Assembly: GCA_009843865.1 (NCBI GenBank)
Contig: VYCQ01000005.1
Span: 1 to 60,832 of the forward strand
Source: Acidimicrobiia bacterium
GTDB lineage: Bacteria > Actinomycetota > Acidimicrobiia > Acidimicrobiales > Bin134
Length of the DNA stretch: 60,832 nucleotides
Reading direction: 5' to 3'
Below the pieces are notes generated by a model. That model searched no databases, had not been told where the DNA came from, and saw only the letters and a list, made by a program, of their open reading frames with translations. This document shows positions 24,370-31,553 of the stretch, piece after piece; the first letter of the stretch is position 1, and each line of letters opens with the position of its first letter. Position numbers and translations under genes: made by a program.

Positions 24370-25070
24370 TGGGTGATGCGGAATTTTTTGCCAGAGTAAA
24401 AGAGGTCATGGAGACCGGATATTGGGAGCTTGGCCACGGGCATGGTGGAACCGGAGGTGTCGGTAAGCTGTTAGAAGAACTACTGGGTGTGGATGGTGGC
24501 AATTCAGATACGCCTGATGGCGGCAAGTGGGAGATCAAGACGCATACAGGCAAGGGAAACTTGCTTACGTTGTTCCACAAGACGGGAACGCCGAATATGC
24601 GATGCATTCTCGACTCTGTTTATAGCTATCATCCGAACGGTGATGTCACTAAGCCCCGTACTTATCGTAACACCATCTACGGAGGTACACCGAACAGTCA
24701 GGGTTTTTATGCGGACACGAGCCACAGCTTAAATCGTGTGACATTGTTCAATGTGAATGATCATCCCAGGGTGGCGTACTCGTCTTGGAGTTATGACGAT
24801 CTGATGACAGCATTCAGTTATAAACTTCGCAGACTTGTGGTGGTCAATGCGATAAAAAGTGGGAGGCAAGCTACTTTTGGTCCGGCTATTGTTTATAGCG
24901 ACCCGTACTTACGGCGGTTTCCCGATATGGTGGCTCAAGGGGATATCGCCATTGACTTGGATGCTCGTTATCGAAACCATGAAGCGAGTGCCATAAGGGA
25001 TCATGGAACCAAGTTTCGAATTGCTGTGGATAATTTACCCAAGCTCTACAAGAACATACGATCTCTCTAA
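24369..25070 (+). CDS. type II restriction endonuclease, MvaI/BcnI family
   Basis: A 233-residue PD-(D/E)XK nuclease. GTGGVGKLLEELLGV leads into D50-x4-E55-x-K57 (PDGGKWEIKTH), matching the MvaI/BcnI catalytic layout. Later blocks TLFHKTG and KLRRLVVVNA are consistent with that family. MvaI and BcnI act as monomers on CC(A/T)GG and CC(C/G)GG. Here ATG 24369 overlaps the methyltransferase stop, so nuclease synthesis depends on prior translation of the methylase, a sensible order for host safety. The frame is intact, so the system is probably active. Confidence 0.85.
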   Translation: MGDAEFFARVKEVMETGYWELGHGHGGTGGVGKLLEELLGVDGGNSDTPDGGKWEIKTHTGKGNLLTLFHKTGTPNMRCILDSVYSYHPNGDVTKPRTYRNTIYGGTPNSQGFYADTSHSLNRVTLFNVNDHPRVAYSSWSYDDLMTAFSYKLRRLVVVNAIKSGRQATFGPAIVYSDPYLRRFPDMVAQGDIAIDLDARYRNHEASAIRDHGTKFRIAVDNLPKLYKNIRSL

Positions 25071-25140
25071 AAGTAAATAATCTTACATGCATGGCTGCCG
25101 GTGATGTGGGTGGTCTGTTATAACTATGGGGGCTGGAGCA

Positions 25141-25941
25141 ATGAGTTCGATGATGCGACTTCAGTTAATTGGTGGTGGGCGGATGGGGGAGGCTTTGCTA
25201 GGTGGGTTGTTGCAGGGTGGTTGGGCAGACCTAGACGAGATAGCGGTTGTAGAGCAGTCTGAGGCTCGACGTGCAGAGTTAGAGCGTCAATTTGTGGGGT
25301 TATTGGTTACATCTGAGCCTCTTCAGGAGGTTGATGCTGTGTTGGCGGTGAAGCCCAACGATGCCACGATGGCGGCTAGAGAGCTGCAAGCCGCTGGTGT
25401 TAGCCGGGTGTTGAGCATTGTCGCTGGGGTGACCACCGCTGCTTTAGAAGCTGAGATGGTTTCTGGGGTGAAGGTGATTCGGGCCATGCCCAATACTCCA
25501 GCCTTGGTGGGTGCAGGGGCAGCTGCCATTGCTGCGGGCCGATATGCCACCTCTCACGATCTAGCCTGGGCCAGTGAGGTGCTTCAAGCTGTGGGCACTG
25601 TAGAGGTGTGCGATGAGTCGCTGTTGGATGCTGTGACCGGCTTGTCTGGCTCAGGGCCCGCTTATGTGTTCTGGTTGGCTGAAGCGCTCATCGCAGCTGG
25701 CCAACAGGTGGGTCTAACAGTAGAAATGGCTGACGCTCTTACAAGGCAAACTTTGTTGGGCGCAGCACGGTTGTTGACCGAATCATCGCAGTCGCCTGCA
25801 CAACTACGGGCTGCTGTTACCTCGCCGCAAGGCACAACCGCCAAGGGCATTGAGACGTTAGAGGCTTATAACGTAGCTGCTGCTGTGGTGGCTGCGGTGC
25901 GTGCAGCCACAGAACGTAGCCGCGAATTAGGCACTGCTTGA
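25141..25941 (+). CDS. proC: pyrroline-5-carboxylate reductase
   Basis: A 266-residue enzyme for the last step of proline synthesis. The Rossmann motif LIGGGRMGEALLGGLL starts near residue 8. The family signature GLSGSGPAYVFWLAEALI and the C-terminal TSPQGTTAKGIETLE are present. Start choice: ATG 25141 has GGGGG 7 nt upstream; ATG 25126 would add five residues. It is followed by a small helix-turn-helix gene, the same order as proC-Rv0500A in Mycobacterium. Confidence 0.95.
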   Translation: MSSMMRLQLIGGGRMGEALLGGLLQGGWADLDEIAVVEQSEARRAELERQFVGLLVTSEPLQEVDAVLAVKPNDATMAARELQAAGVSRVLSIVAGVTTAALEAEMVSGVKVIRAMPNTPALVGAGAAAIAAGRYATSHDLAWASEVLQAVGTVEVCDESLLDAVTGLSGSGPAYVFWLAEALIAAGQQVGLTVEMADALTRQTLLGAARLLTESSQSPAQLRAAVTSPQGTTAKGIETLEAYNVAAAVVAAVRAATERSRELGTA

Positions 25942-26025
25942 TGGCATTGTTGGTGCAGGGGTGGAACTTACCCCGCAGCGCGGCCTAGTGTGAGTGACGC
26001 ACAGCGGAGTTAGGGGTATGTCGGT

Positions 26026-26220
26026 ATGGCAAAGCCAGAAGCACGGGAGAGACTCATGACGGTGGCTGAGGTTGCTGCTTTTATGAGGGTATCCACAATG
26101 ACGGTCTATAGGTTGATCAAGGGCCAAGATCTTCCTGCGGTTAGAATTGGTAAGTCTTACCGAATACGTGAGGGCGACATAGACCGCTACTTAGCTGGCA
26201 GATATACACAAGCAGGCTGA
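26026..26220 (+). CDS. small excisionase-type (BldC-like) helix-turn-helix protein
   Basis: A 64-residue winged-helix protein of the MerR/excisionase class: LMTVAEVAAFMRVSTMTVYRLIKG (helix-turn-helix, about 10-33) followed by the wing LPAVRIGKSYRIREGDIDRYL. It contains little beyond the DNA-binding domain. The family includes BldC and the conserved protein downstream of proC in mycobacteria; there is no integrase nearby, so a phage excisionase role is unlikely. Its stop is followed after one base by the presumed CTG start of the next gene. Confidence 0.85.
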   Translation: MAKPEARERLMTVAEVAAFMRVSTMTVYRLIKGQDLPAVRIGKSYRIREGDIDRYLAGRYTQAG

Positions 26221-26221
26221 C

Positions 26222-27094
26222 CTGCGCCACAACACCATCTCGTTTCTGTCGGACTACGGGATTGCAGATGAGTTTGTAGGGGTCGTTAAGTCGGTAATCC
26301 GCACCATTGCGCCCGAGGTAGCGGTGGTTGACATCACTCATGAGATTGCCCCTCAAGATGTGCGCGCTGGAGGATTAGCTTTGGCCCGTAGCGCTCAATA
26401 TCTGGCTCCTGGTGTTGTGCTGGCGGTGGTAGACCCAGGAGTTGGCAGCAACAGACGAGCTGTGGCAGTGGAAATAGCAGAACCAACCCAAGCAAGCTCG
26501 GTGCTGGTGGGTCCCGATAATGGCTTGTTGGCTCCAGCAGTTGCCATGGTGGGTGGCGCATCTCGAGCTGTGGAACTCACAGCCGATAAGTACCATTTAG
26601 CCTCGTCAGGCCCCACTTTTGCGGGGCGAGACATTTTTGCACCGGTGGCAGCGCATCTTTGTTTAGGCGCTGTGCTAGATGATGTGGGCACTCCTATTGA
26701 TATCGCAAGCCTCACCCCGGCGATGGTGCCGATGAGTCGCACCGAGGGCAACCAAATTCAAGCCGAGGTGCTGTGGATAGACAGGTTTGGCAACGTGCAG
26801 CTCAACTTGGATCCCGATGAGGTTCAACCGTTTGGTGACACTATTCGTGTCACGGTTAGGGGAGTAGCCCACAAAGCTCGTCGTGTCAACATTTACAGCG
26901 ACTTGGCTCATAGCGGTGTACATAGTGGTGAGTTGGGGGTGTTGGTAGACTCTTATGGTTTGGTTGCTATCGTCGTCAGTCGGGGATCAGCCGCTTTGGA
27001 GTTGAACTGCATTGAGGGTGATTCTGTCATGGTGGAGCCTGGCGATTCGTCAGCCTCCACTTTTGTCAAGTTGCAATCCAAACGATCGGATTAG
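26222..27094 (+). CDS. SAM hydroxide adenosyltransferase (DUF62 family), apparent CTG start
   Basis: A 290-residue protein. The N-terminal motif ISFLSDYGIADEFVGVVKSV (about 6-25) and DITHEIAPQDVRAG are conserved in S-adenosyl-L-methionine hydroxide adenosyltransferases, as are VVDPGVGSNRRAV, VGPDNGLLAPA and FAGRDIFAPVAAHL, which hold the Asp/Arg/His set. The enzyme hydrolyses SAM to adenosine and methionine. The first ATG/GTG/TTG is GTG 26324, which would delete the essential SDYG motif. The frame upstream to the stop at 26192 holds no standard start. CTG 26222, one base after the preceding stop and with AGCAGG upstream, is the best candidate. Confidence 0.85.
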   Translation: MRHNTISFLSDYGIADEFVGVVKSVIRTIAPEVAVVDITHEIAPQDVRAGGLALARSAQYLAPGVVLAVVDPGVGSNRRAVAVEIAEPTQASSVLVGPDNGLLAPAVAMVGGASRAVELTADKYHLASSGPTFAGRDIFAPVAAHLCLGAVLDDVGTPIDIASLTPAMVPMSRTEGNQIQAEVLWIDRFGNVQLNLDPDEVQPFGDTIRVTVRGVAHKARRVNIYSDLAHSGVHSGELGVLVDSYGLVAIVVSRGSAALELNCIEGDSVMVEPGDSSASTFVKLQSKRSD

Positions 27095-27100
27095 ATTGGT

Positions 27101-27190
27101 ATGAGACCCGGCACAACCATTGCCATTGCTGTTTTGTTGTTGGCCATATTGTTAGCTGCGTCCATACAGCTTTTCGTGCTAGCTCGTTAG
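27101..27190 (+). CDS. 29-residue single-pass membrane peptide
   Basis: A very short frame starting at ATG 27101, 6 nt after the preceding stop, and ending at TAG 27188-27190. After a short polar start (MRPGTT) it is one hydrophobic helix rich in Ile, Leu, Ala and Val, ending FVLAR with a positive C-terminus. It fills the gap between the SAM hydroxide adenosyltransferase and the tetrapyrrole cluster. Composition and placement favour a real small membrane protein; no function can be stated. Confidence 0.55.
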   Translation: MRPGTTIAIAVLLLAILLAASIQLFVLAR

Positions 27191-27205
27191 CTGTTTAAAT
27201 TAGTC

Positions 27206-27835
27206 GTGCCGATTGACGAGGTGCTTTATCCGGTGAACCTGCGGGTAAGCGGGTACCGCTGTTTGGTTGTGGGCGGAGGTCGGGTGGCGCTCAATAAGTT
27301 GGATGGCTTGCTAGAGGCCGGTGCTCAGGTGCGGGTGGTAGCGCCTGAAATAATTGCTGAAATCCAAAACCGCCCTAATGTCACCGTAGATCGGCGTCCC
27401 TACCAAAGCGATGACTTAGTTGGGGTTCGTTTAGTGATAACTGCTACTGACAGCGCAGAGGTTAACGCTCGGGTGTATCGTGATGCCGAGGCTGTGGGAA
27501 TTTGGGCCAATAGTGCTGATGACCTCGATAATTGTTCGTTCACGTTGCCTAGCAAGATGCGTCGCGGTCACTTGATGATTACCTGCTCTACGGGTGGTCA
27601 CAGCCCGGCGTTGGCGCAATGGTTACGCCGTCGTTTCCAAAGCGAAATAGGTCCCGAATACGAGGAGTTGCTTAGCTTGCTAAGTGAGCATCGCGAACAG
27701 TTTCGAGCCGCAGGTGTGTCAACTGAAAACCTGGCTTGGCAACAGGCACTGGATTCGGGGATGCTAGAGATGGTTCGATCCGGTAAAGTTGACCGGGCTC
27801 GAGCGCTCATCAATCAATTGGTTGATGAGCTTTGA
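27206..27835 (+). CDS. precorrin-2 dehydrogenase (Met8/CysG N-terminal type)
   Basis: A 209-residue NAD-dependent enzyme that oxidises precorrin-2 to sirohydrochlorin. YPVNLRVSGYRCLVVGGGRVALNK gives the Rossmann loop. LVITATDSAEVNARVYRDA, the dimer region CSFTLPSKMRRGHLMITCSTGGHSPALAQWLR and the helical C-terminus fit SirC/Met8. A ferrochelatase activity is possible in Met8-type enzymes. It starts with GTG 27206 and precedes hemA. Together with the CobA domain downstream it makes siroheme or B12 precursors from uroporphyrinogen III. Confidence 0.88.
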   Translation: MPIDEVLYPVNLRVSGYRCLVVGGGRVALNKLDGLLEAGAQVRVVAPEIIAEIQNRPNVTVDRRPYQSDDLVGVRLVITATDSAEVNARVYRDAEAVGIWANSADDLDNCSFTLPSKMRRGHLMITCSTGGHSPALAQWLRRRFQSEIGPEYEELLSLLSEHREQFRAAGVSTENLAWQQALDSGMLEMVRSGKVDRARALINQLVDEL

Positions 27836-27846
27836 TGTAGGAAACG

Positions 27847-29109
27847 TTGGGCAAAGCCGTGGCTGTACTCGCGATAGGTCTAAACCATCGAAGCGCACCC
27901 CTTGATCTTCTGGGTGAGATGAAGGTGGATGACTCTGACCTTGCAAAAGCTTTAGCCAACCTCATCAGCCGTGAGCACATCTCAGAGGTGGTGCTGCTGT
28001 CCACCTGTCACCGTGTAGAGGTTTATTGTTTTGCAGAGACCTTTCATGGTGCTTATCAGAACGTACGGGATTTTCTTTCTGATACAGCGAACTGCTTACC
28101 GGAGTATTTCAGCGATTCTCTCTATAGCTACTATGACACCGATGCCGCTACACATCTTTTTTCGGTGGCTTGCGGTTTGGATTCAGCGGTGCTGGGTGAA
28201 CATGAGATCCAAGGCCAGGTCAAGAGTGCTTGGAACACAGCTTTAGTAGAGGGTACCTGTGGTACTGCTTTGAATGCTCTGTTTCGTCAGGCCATTGAGG
28301 TGGGCAAGCGAGCCCGCTCAGAAACAGGCATCTCTCAGCACATTACCTCGATTTCACAAGCCGCAGTGGCCCTTGCGAGCGAAAGGCTTAAAGGGCTGAC
28401 TGGTCACCGGCTGATGGTGGTTGGTGCCGGTGATATGGGTGAGGGTATGGTCGCCAGTCTGGCTAAGAGTGGGGTAGCTGAGGTTGTGGTGGCTAATCGC
28501 ACTCCGGGGCGGGCTGCGGAGTTGGCTGAGCGCATTGGGGGCCGAGCTGTGGGCCTTAATGAGATGTCCACTGAGTTGGCGGTTGTGGATGTGCTTCTTA
28601 CTTCCACTGGAGCATCTTCGCTGATCTTGGAGTACTGCGATGTAGCCGAGATCATGGCTCAACGGAGCAACTATCCGCTGCTCATCGTAGATGTTGCTGT
28701 GCCTCGTGATGTGGATCCTATGGCGGGCGACTTGCCCGGCGTGACGCTGCTCGACATGGATGACCTTCGGACCTTTGCGAATCGCGGCTTGCGAGAGCGT
28801 CAAGCTGAGCTAGAGCGGGTGCGCCATATCATCGACCACGAGTTGAGTCGCTATCTTGATCACAGTTCGGCCCGAGAGGCAGCACCACTGATTACTGCTT
28901 TGCGAACCCGGGCCGAAATCTTGCGTAGAGAAGAATTGGATCGTCACGCTACCCGACTGTCGGCTGTGGAACAAAAAGCATTAGATGCGGCCACCCGCAG
29001 TTTGGTTGCCAAGCTTTTACACGAGCCTACCGTCAGGCTGAAGGATGCATCTGGATCGCCCCGTGGTGATCGCTTGGCTGAAGCACTTCGGGACTTGTTT
29101 GATCTCTAA
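27847..29109 (+). CDS. hemA: glutamyl-tRNA reductase
   Basis: A 420-residue enzyme that reduces Glu-tRNA to glutamate-1-semialdehyde, the entry to C5 tetrapyrrole synthesis. AIGLNHRSAPLDLLGEM, the catalytic Cys in LLSTCHRVEVY (about residue 53), GEHEIQGQVKSAW, the NADPH motif VVGAGDMGEGM and the C-terminal helical dimerisation spine are present. TTG 27847 is close behind AGGAAA; GTG 27859 is an alternative. An intact N-terminal region is the usual place for heme feedback in this family. Confidence 0.95.
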   Translation: MGKAVAVLAIGLNHRSAPLDLLGEMKVDDSDLAKALANLISREHISEVVLLSTCHRVEVYCFAETFHGAYQNVRDFLSDTANCLPEYFSDSLYSYYDTDAATHLFSVACGLDSAVLGEHEIQGQVKSAWNTALVEGTCGTALNALFRQAIEVGKRARSETGISQHITSISQAAVALASERLKGLTGHRLMVVGAGDMGEGMVASLAKSGVAEVVVANRTPGRAAELAERIGGRAVGLNEMSTELAVVDVLLTSTGASSLILEYCDVAEIMAQRSNYPLLIVDVAVPRDVDPMAGDLPGVTLLDMDDLRTFANRGLRERQAELERVRHIIDHELSRYLDHSSAREAAPLITALRTRAEILRREELDRHATRLSAVEQKALDAATRSLVAKLLHEPTVRLKDASGSPRGDRLAEALRDLFDL

Positions 29110-29983
29110 ACCCACTAGGCCAGTGCTACGTGTTGCTACCAGAGGCAGTGCTTTGGCCCGTTGGCAGGCTGCTTATATCGCTGGGCTGCTTCAGCATGTT
29201 GTGTATGTTGAGCCTCTGGTTGTAGCCACTGAAGGCGACCGCCAAGTCGAAACGCCAATCTCAGCTATCGGCGGTAAGGGGGTGTTTGTTAAAGAGGTGC
29301 AAGCTGCTGTGCTCGACGGGCGAGCCGATTTAGCGGTGCATTCGGCTAAAGATCTGCCCGCTGTTACTCCAGAGGGCTTGGTTCTGGCCGCTGTGCCCCG
29401 TCGTGGTGATCCTCGAGATGTGCTGGTGGGCTGTCGATTGGTGAACCTGCCTGAAGGCGCGCTGGTGGCCACAGGGTCAGCTCGTCGTCGCGTTCAGCTT
29501 CGCGAACTTCGTTGTGATCTGCGATTTGCAGAGCTACGGGGCAACATAGGCACTCGACTGGCTAAGGCTGTTGATTTTGATGCGGTGGTGATGGCTAAAG
29601 CTGCTTTAGATCGGCTCGGCGAGCGTCCGCCTGTTGTTGAAGTGTTGAGTTGTGAAACTATGATTCCGCAAGTGGGCCAAGGGGCCTTGGCGGTGGAGTG
29701 TCGTGTGGATAATAAGCGGGTGCGCTCATTGCTAGCTGGTATTCAAGATTTGATTACTCGCCGGGAGGTGGATGCTGAGCGGGCTTTTCTGACTACTTTG
29801 GATGGCGATTGTGCTCTGCCTGTTGGTGCTTACGCCCGCATACAGGGTGACACGGTGGTTATGCGGGCCGTGCTGTCTGCCAGTCTTGATGGCCGCTGCC
29901 ACTTTCTGGTTGGTGAAGATAACGATGGGGAGGCTCTGGGACATCGTTTGGCCAGACAACTTCTTGATCGGGTGGTTCGATGA
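29099..29983 (+). CDS. hemC: hydroxymethylbilane synthase
   Basis: A porphobilinogen deaminase of about 294 residues. LRVATRGSALARWQA opens the domain. Further signatures are GGKGVFVKEVQAAVLDGRADLAVHSAKDLP, ATGSARRRVQL, IPQVGQGALAVE and the dipyrromethane-cofactor Cys in LDGDCALPVGAYA. The frame is open far into hemA, but family length points to TTG 29099 (overlapping hemA by 11 nt) or GTG 29123. The short overlap indicates coupling. The stop overlaps the cobA-hemD start (ATGA). Confidence 0.93.
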   Translation: MISKPTRPVLRVATRGSALARWQAAYIAGLLQHVVYVEPLVVATEGDRQVETPISAIGGKGVFVKEVQAAVLDGRADLAVHSAKDLPAVTPEGLVLAAVPRRGDPRDVLVGCRLVNLPEGALVATGSARRRVQLRELRCDLRFAELRGNIGTRLAKAVDFDAVVMAKAALDRLGERPPVVEVLSCETMIPQVGQGALAVECRVDNKRVRSLLAGIQDLITRREVDAERAFLTTLDGDCALPVGAYARIQGDTVVMRAVLSASLDGRCHFLVGEDNDGEALGHRLARQLLDRVVR

Positions 29984-31443
29984 CCGTGTATCTAGTGGGC
30001 GCGGGGCCGGGCGATCCCGGGTTGTTGACTCTTAAAGGAGCAGAGGTGCTAGCTGGCGCTGATGTGGTGGTCTATGACCGACTGTCGGTGACTTCGCTGC
30101 TTGACTTAGCACCATCTGAAGCTGAGTGCATTTCGGTGGGCAAGCAGCCTGGCGGGCCCCGTACTTCTCAAGACGATATTAATGCTCTGCTGGTGGCTCG
30201 AGGCCGCAGCGGACAGCAAGTAGTGCGATTAAAAGGCGGCGATCCTTTTGTGTTTGCCCGTGGTGGTGAGGAGGCTGCCGCCTTGGCTTCCGCTGGTGTG
30301 GACTTTGAGGTTGTTCCCGGCATCACTTCGGCAGTGGCAGCTCCTGCTTACGCTGGCATTCCTGTGACCATGCGGTACTCTTCAACCTCGTTTACCGTGG
30401 TCACTGGCCATGAGGATCTGGCTAAAGGAGAGGGGTCGGTTAACTGGAAAGCGGTAGCCTCTCTGGGTGGCACGGTGGTGGTGGTCATGGGAGCGGCCCG
30501 TTGTCGCACCATTTGCGATCGGTTGATCGCCGCGGGTTTGGCTCCTGACACTCCTGCTGCTGCTGTGCAGTGGGGTACTCGTCCTCAACAGCGCACATTA
30601 CGGGCAACGCTGGGCACCCTGGCTGAGTGCAACCCTGGTTCACCCGCCACCATCGTCATCGGCGAGGTAGCAGCTTGCGATTTGGGGTGGTTCGAGAATC
30701 GGCCCCTGTTTGGTCGCCGCATTGTGGTCACCCGGGCGCGGCCTCAAGCCTCAGTTTTGGCTGCCAAATTTCGTTGTAAGGGGGCTGAAGTCATCGAGTT
30801 GCCGGTTATCGCGTTTGAGCCTCCTGATGATCTCAATCGACTGGTGAGGTTCGCATCTGAGGTAAGCCGCTATGACTGGGTGGTGTTCACCTCGCTTACC
30901 GGAGTCCACCGATTTTTTGAACACTTGCGGGACGCTCGCAGCCTGGGAGGTGTGCAGGTGGCAGCTATCGGGCCAACTACCGTAGCGGCGCTGGCCGAAC
31001 ACAACGTAGTGGCCGACCTGGTGCCTCCACGGTATGTGGCCGAAGCCCTTTTGGAAGCTCTTTGCAGTGAGGTTGGCACCAAAAGGCCACAGCGGGTGCT
31101 CATTCCTCGGGCGGAGTCCGCCCGCGATGTGTTGCCCGATGGCTTGTCTGGCGCAGGTTGGGATGTGGATGTGGTTCCTGCTTATCGAACGGTGGCGATG
31201 GTTCCCGATGACGCGGTGGCCGCTTCGCTTGCTGAAGCTGAGGCCATTATCTTCACGTCTTCGTCGACCGTGGCCAACTTCGTGGATACCTACGGTGTCG
31301 ATAAGGTGCCAGAAGTGGTGGCCAGCATTGGCCCTATCACCACTGATGCTGCCCGCAAGCGAGGTTTGGAAGTAGCAGTGCAAGCCGCCGAGCACACTAT
31401 CGAGGGCCTGATCGCAGCCCTTGAAGACTTCTTTGCTCGTTGA
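29980..31443 (+). CDS. uroporphyrinogen-III methyltransferase / uroporphyrinogen-III synthase fusion
   Basis: A 487-residue bifunctional protein. Residues 1-240 are SUMT (CobA): VYLVGAGPGDPGLLTLKG, VVRLKGGDPFVFARGGEE and the VVPGITSAVAAPAYAGIPVTMR motif. Residues about 245-487 are HemD: GRRIVVTRARPQASVLAAKF, VFTSLTGVHRFFEHL and IFTSSSTVANFVD. One protein therefore cyclises hydroxymethylbilane and methylates the product at C2 and C7. This fusion is common in actinobacteria and Firmicutes. The order hemA-hemC-cobA/hemD-hemL has no hemB between the last two. Confidence 0.93.
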   Translation: MTVYLVGAGPGDPGLLTLKGAEVLAGADVVVYDRLSVTSLLDLAPSEAECISVGKQPGGPRTSQDDINALLVARGRSGQQVVRLKGGDPFVFARGGEEAAALASAGVDFEVVPGITSAVAAPAYAGIPVTMRYSSTSFTVVTGHEDLAKGEGSVNWKAVASLGGTVVVVMGAARCRTICDRLIAAGLAPDTPAAAVQWGTRPQQRTLRATLGTLAECNPGSPATIVIGEVAACDLGWFENRPLFGRRIVVTRARPQASVLAAKFRCKGAEVIELPVIAFEPPDDLNRLVRFASEVSRYDWVVFTSLTGVHRFFEHLRDARSLGGVQVAAIGPTTVAALAEHNVVADLVPPRYVAEALLEALCSEVGTKRPQRVLIPRAESARDVLPDGLSGAGWDVDVVPAYRTVAMVPDDAVAASLAEAEAIIFTSSSTVANFVDTYGVDKVPEVVASIGPITTDAARKRGLEVAVQAAEHTIEGLIAALEDFFAR

Positions 31444-31497
31444 TGAATCACATGAGGGATTGCATAAAGGGCTGCACCTTGTGCCCATTTTGTGCAT

Positions 31498-31524
31498 GTT
31501 TTAATCATTATGGGTTTTAATCAT
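31498..31524 (+). repeat. direct repeat in the hemL leader
   Basis: GTTTTAATCAT occurs twice (31498-31508 and 31514-31524), 16 bp apart, 30-56 bp upstream of the hemL start. The 110-bp gap between cobA-hemD and hemL is the first sizable break in this gene cluster, so a separate hemL promoter with a repeated site is plausible. Confidence 0.35.
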
Positions 31525-31553
31525 GTTGGGGCTAGATAGTTAGGATCGCGGGC

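Noticed and set aside
26026-26220. Excisionase of an integrated element
   Set aside because: No integrase or attachment repeats nearby, and the proC-adjacent position is a known chromosomal arrangement in actinobacteria.
26324-27094. GTG 26324 as the start of the SAM hydroxide adenosyltransferase
   Set aside because: It would remove the conserved SDYG...EFVG region encoded immediately upstream in the same frame, which the family needs for SAM binding.
26026-27094. Helix-turn-helix gene and SAM hydrolase as one frameshifted fusion
   Set aside because: Both domains are complete by themselves and such fusions are not known; adjacent stop and CTG explain the layout better than a frameshift.
30751-31497. 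Long antisense open frame opposite cobA-hemD
   Set aside because: It mirrors the codon structure of the real gene and has no recognisable protein features. Similar antisense frames opposite the subunit I paralogue (5399-5971), ctaD (10278-10781) and hemA (28354-28803) were dropped for the same reason.
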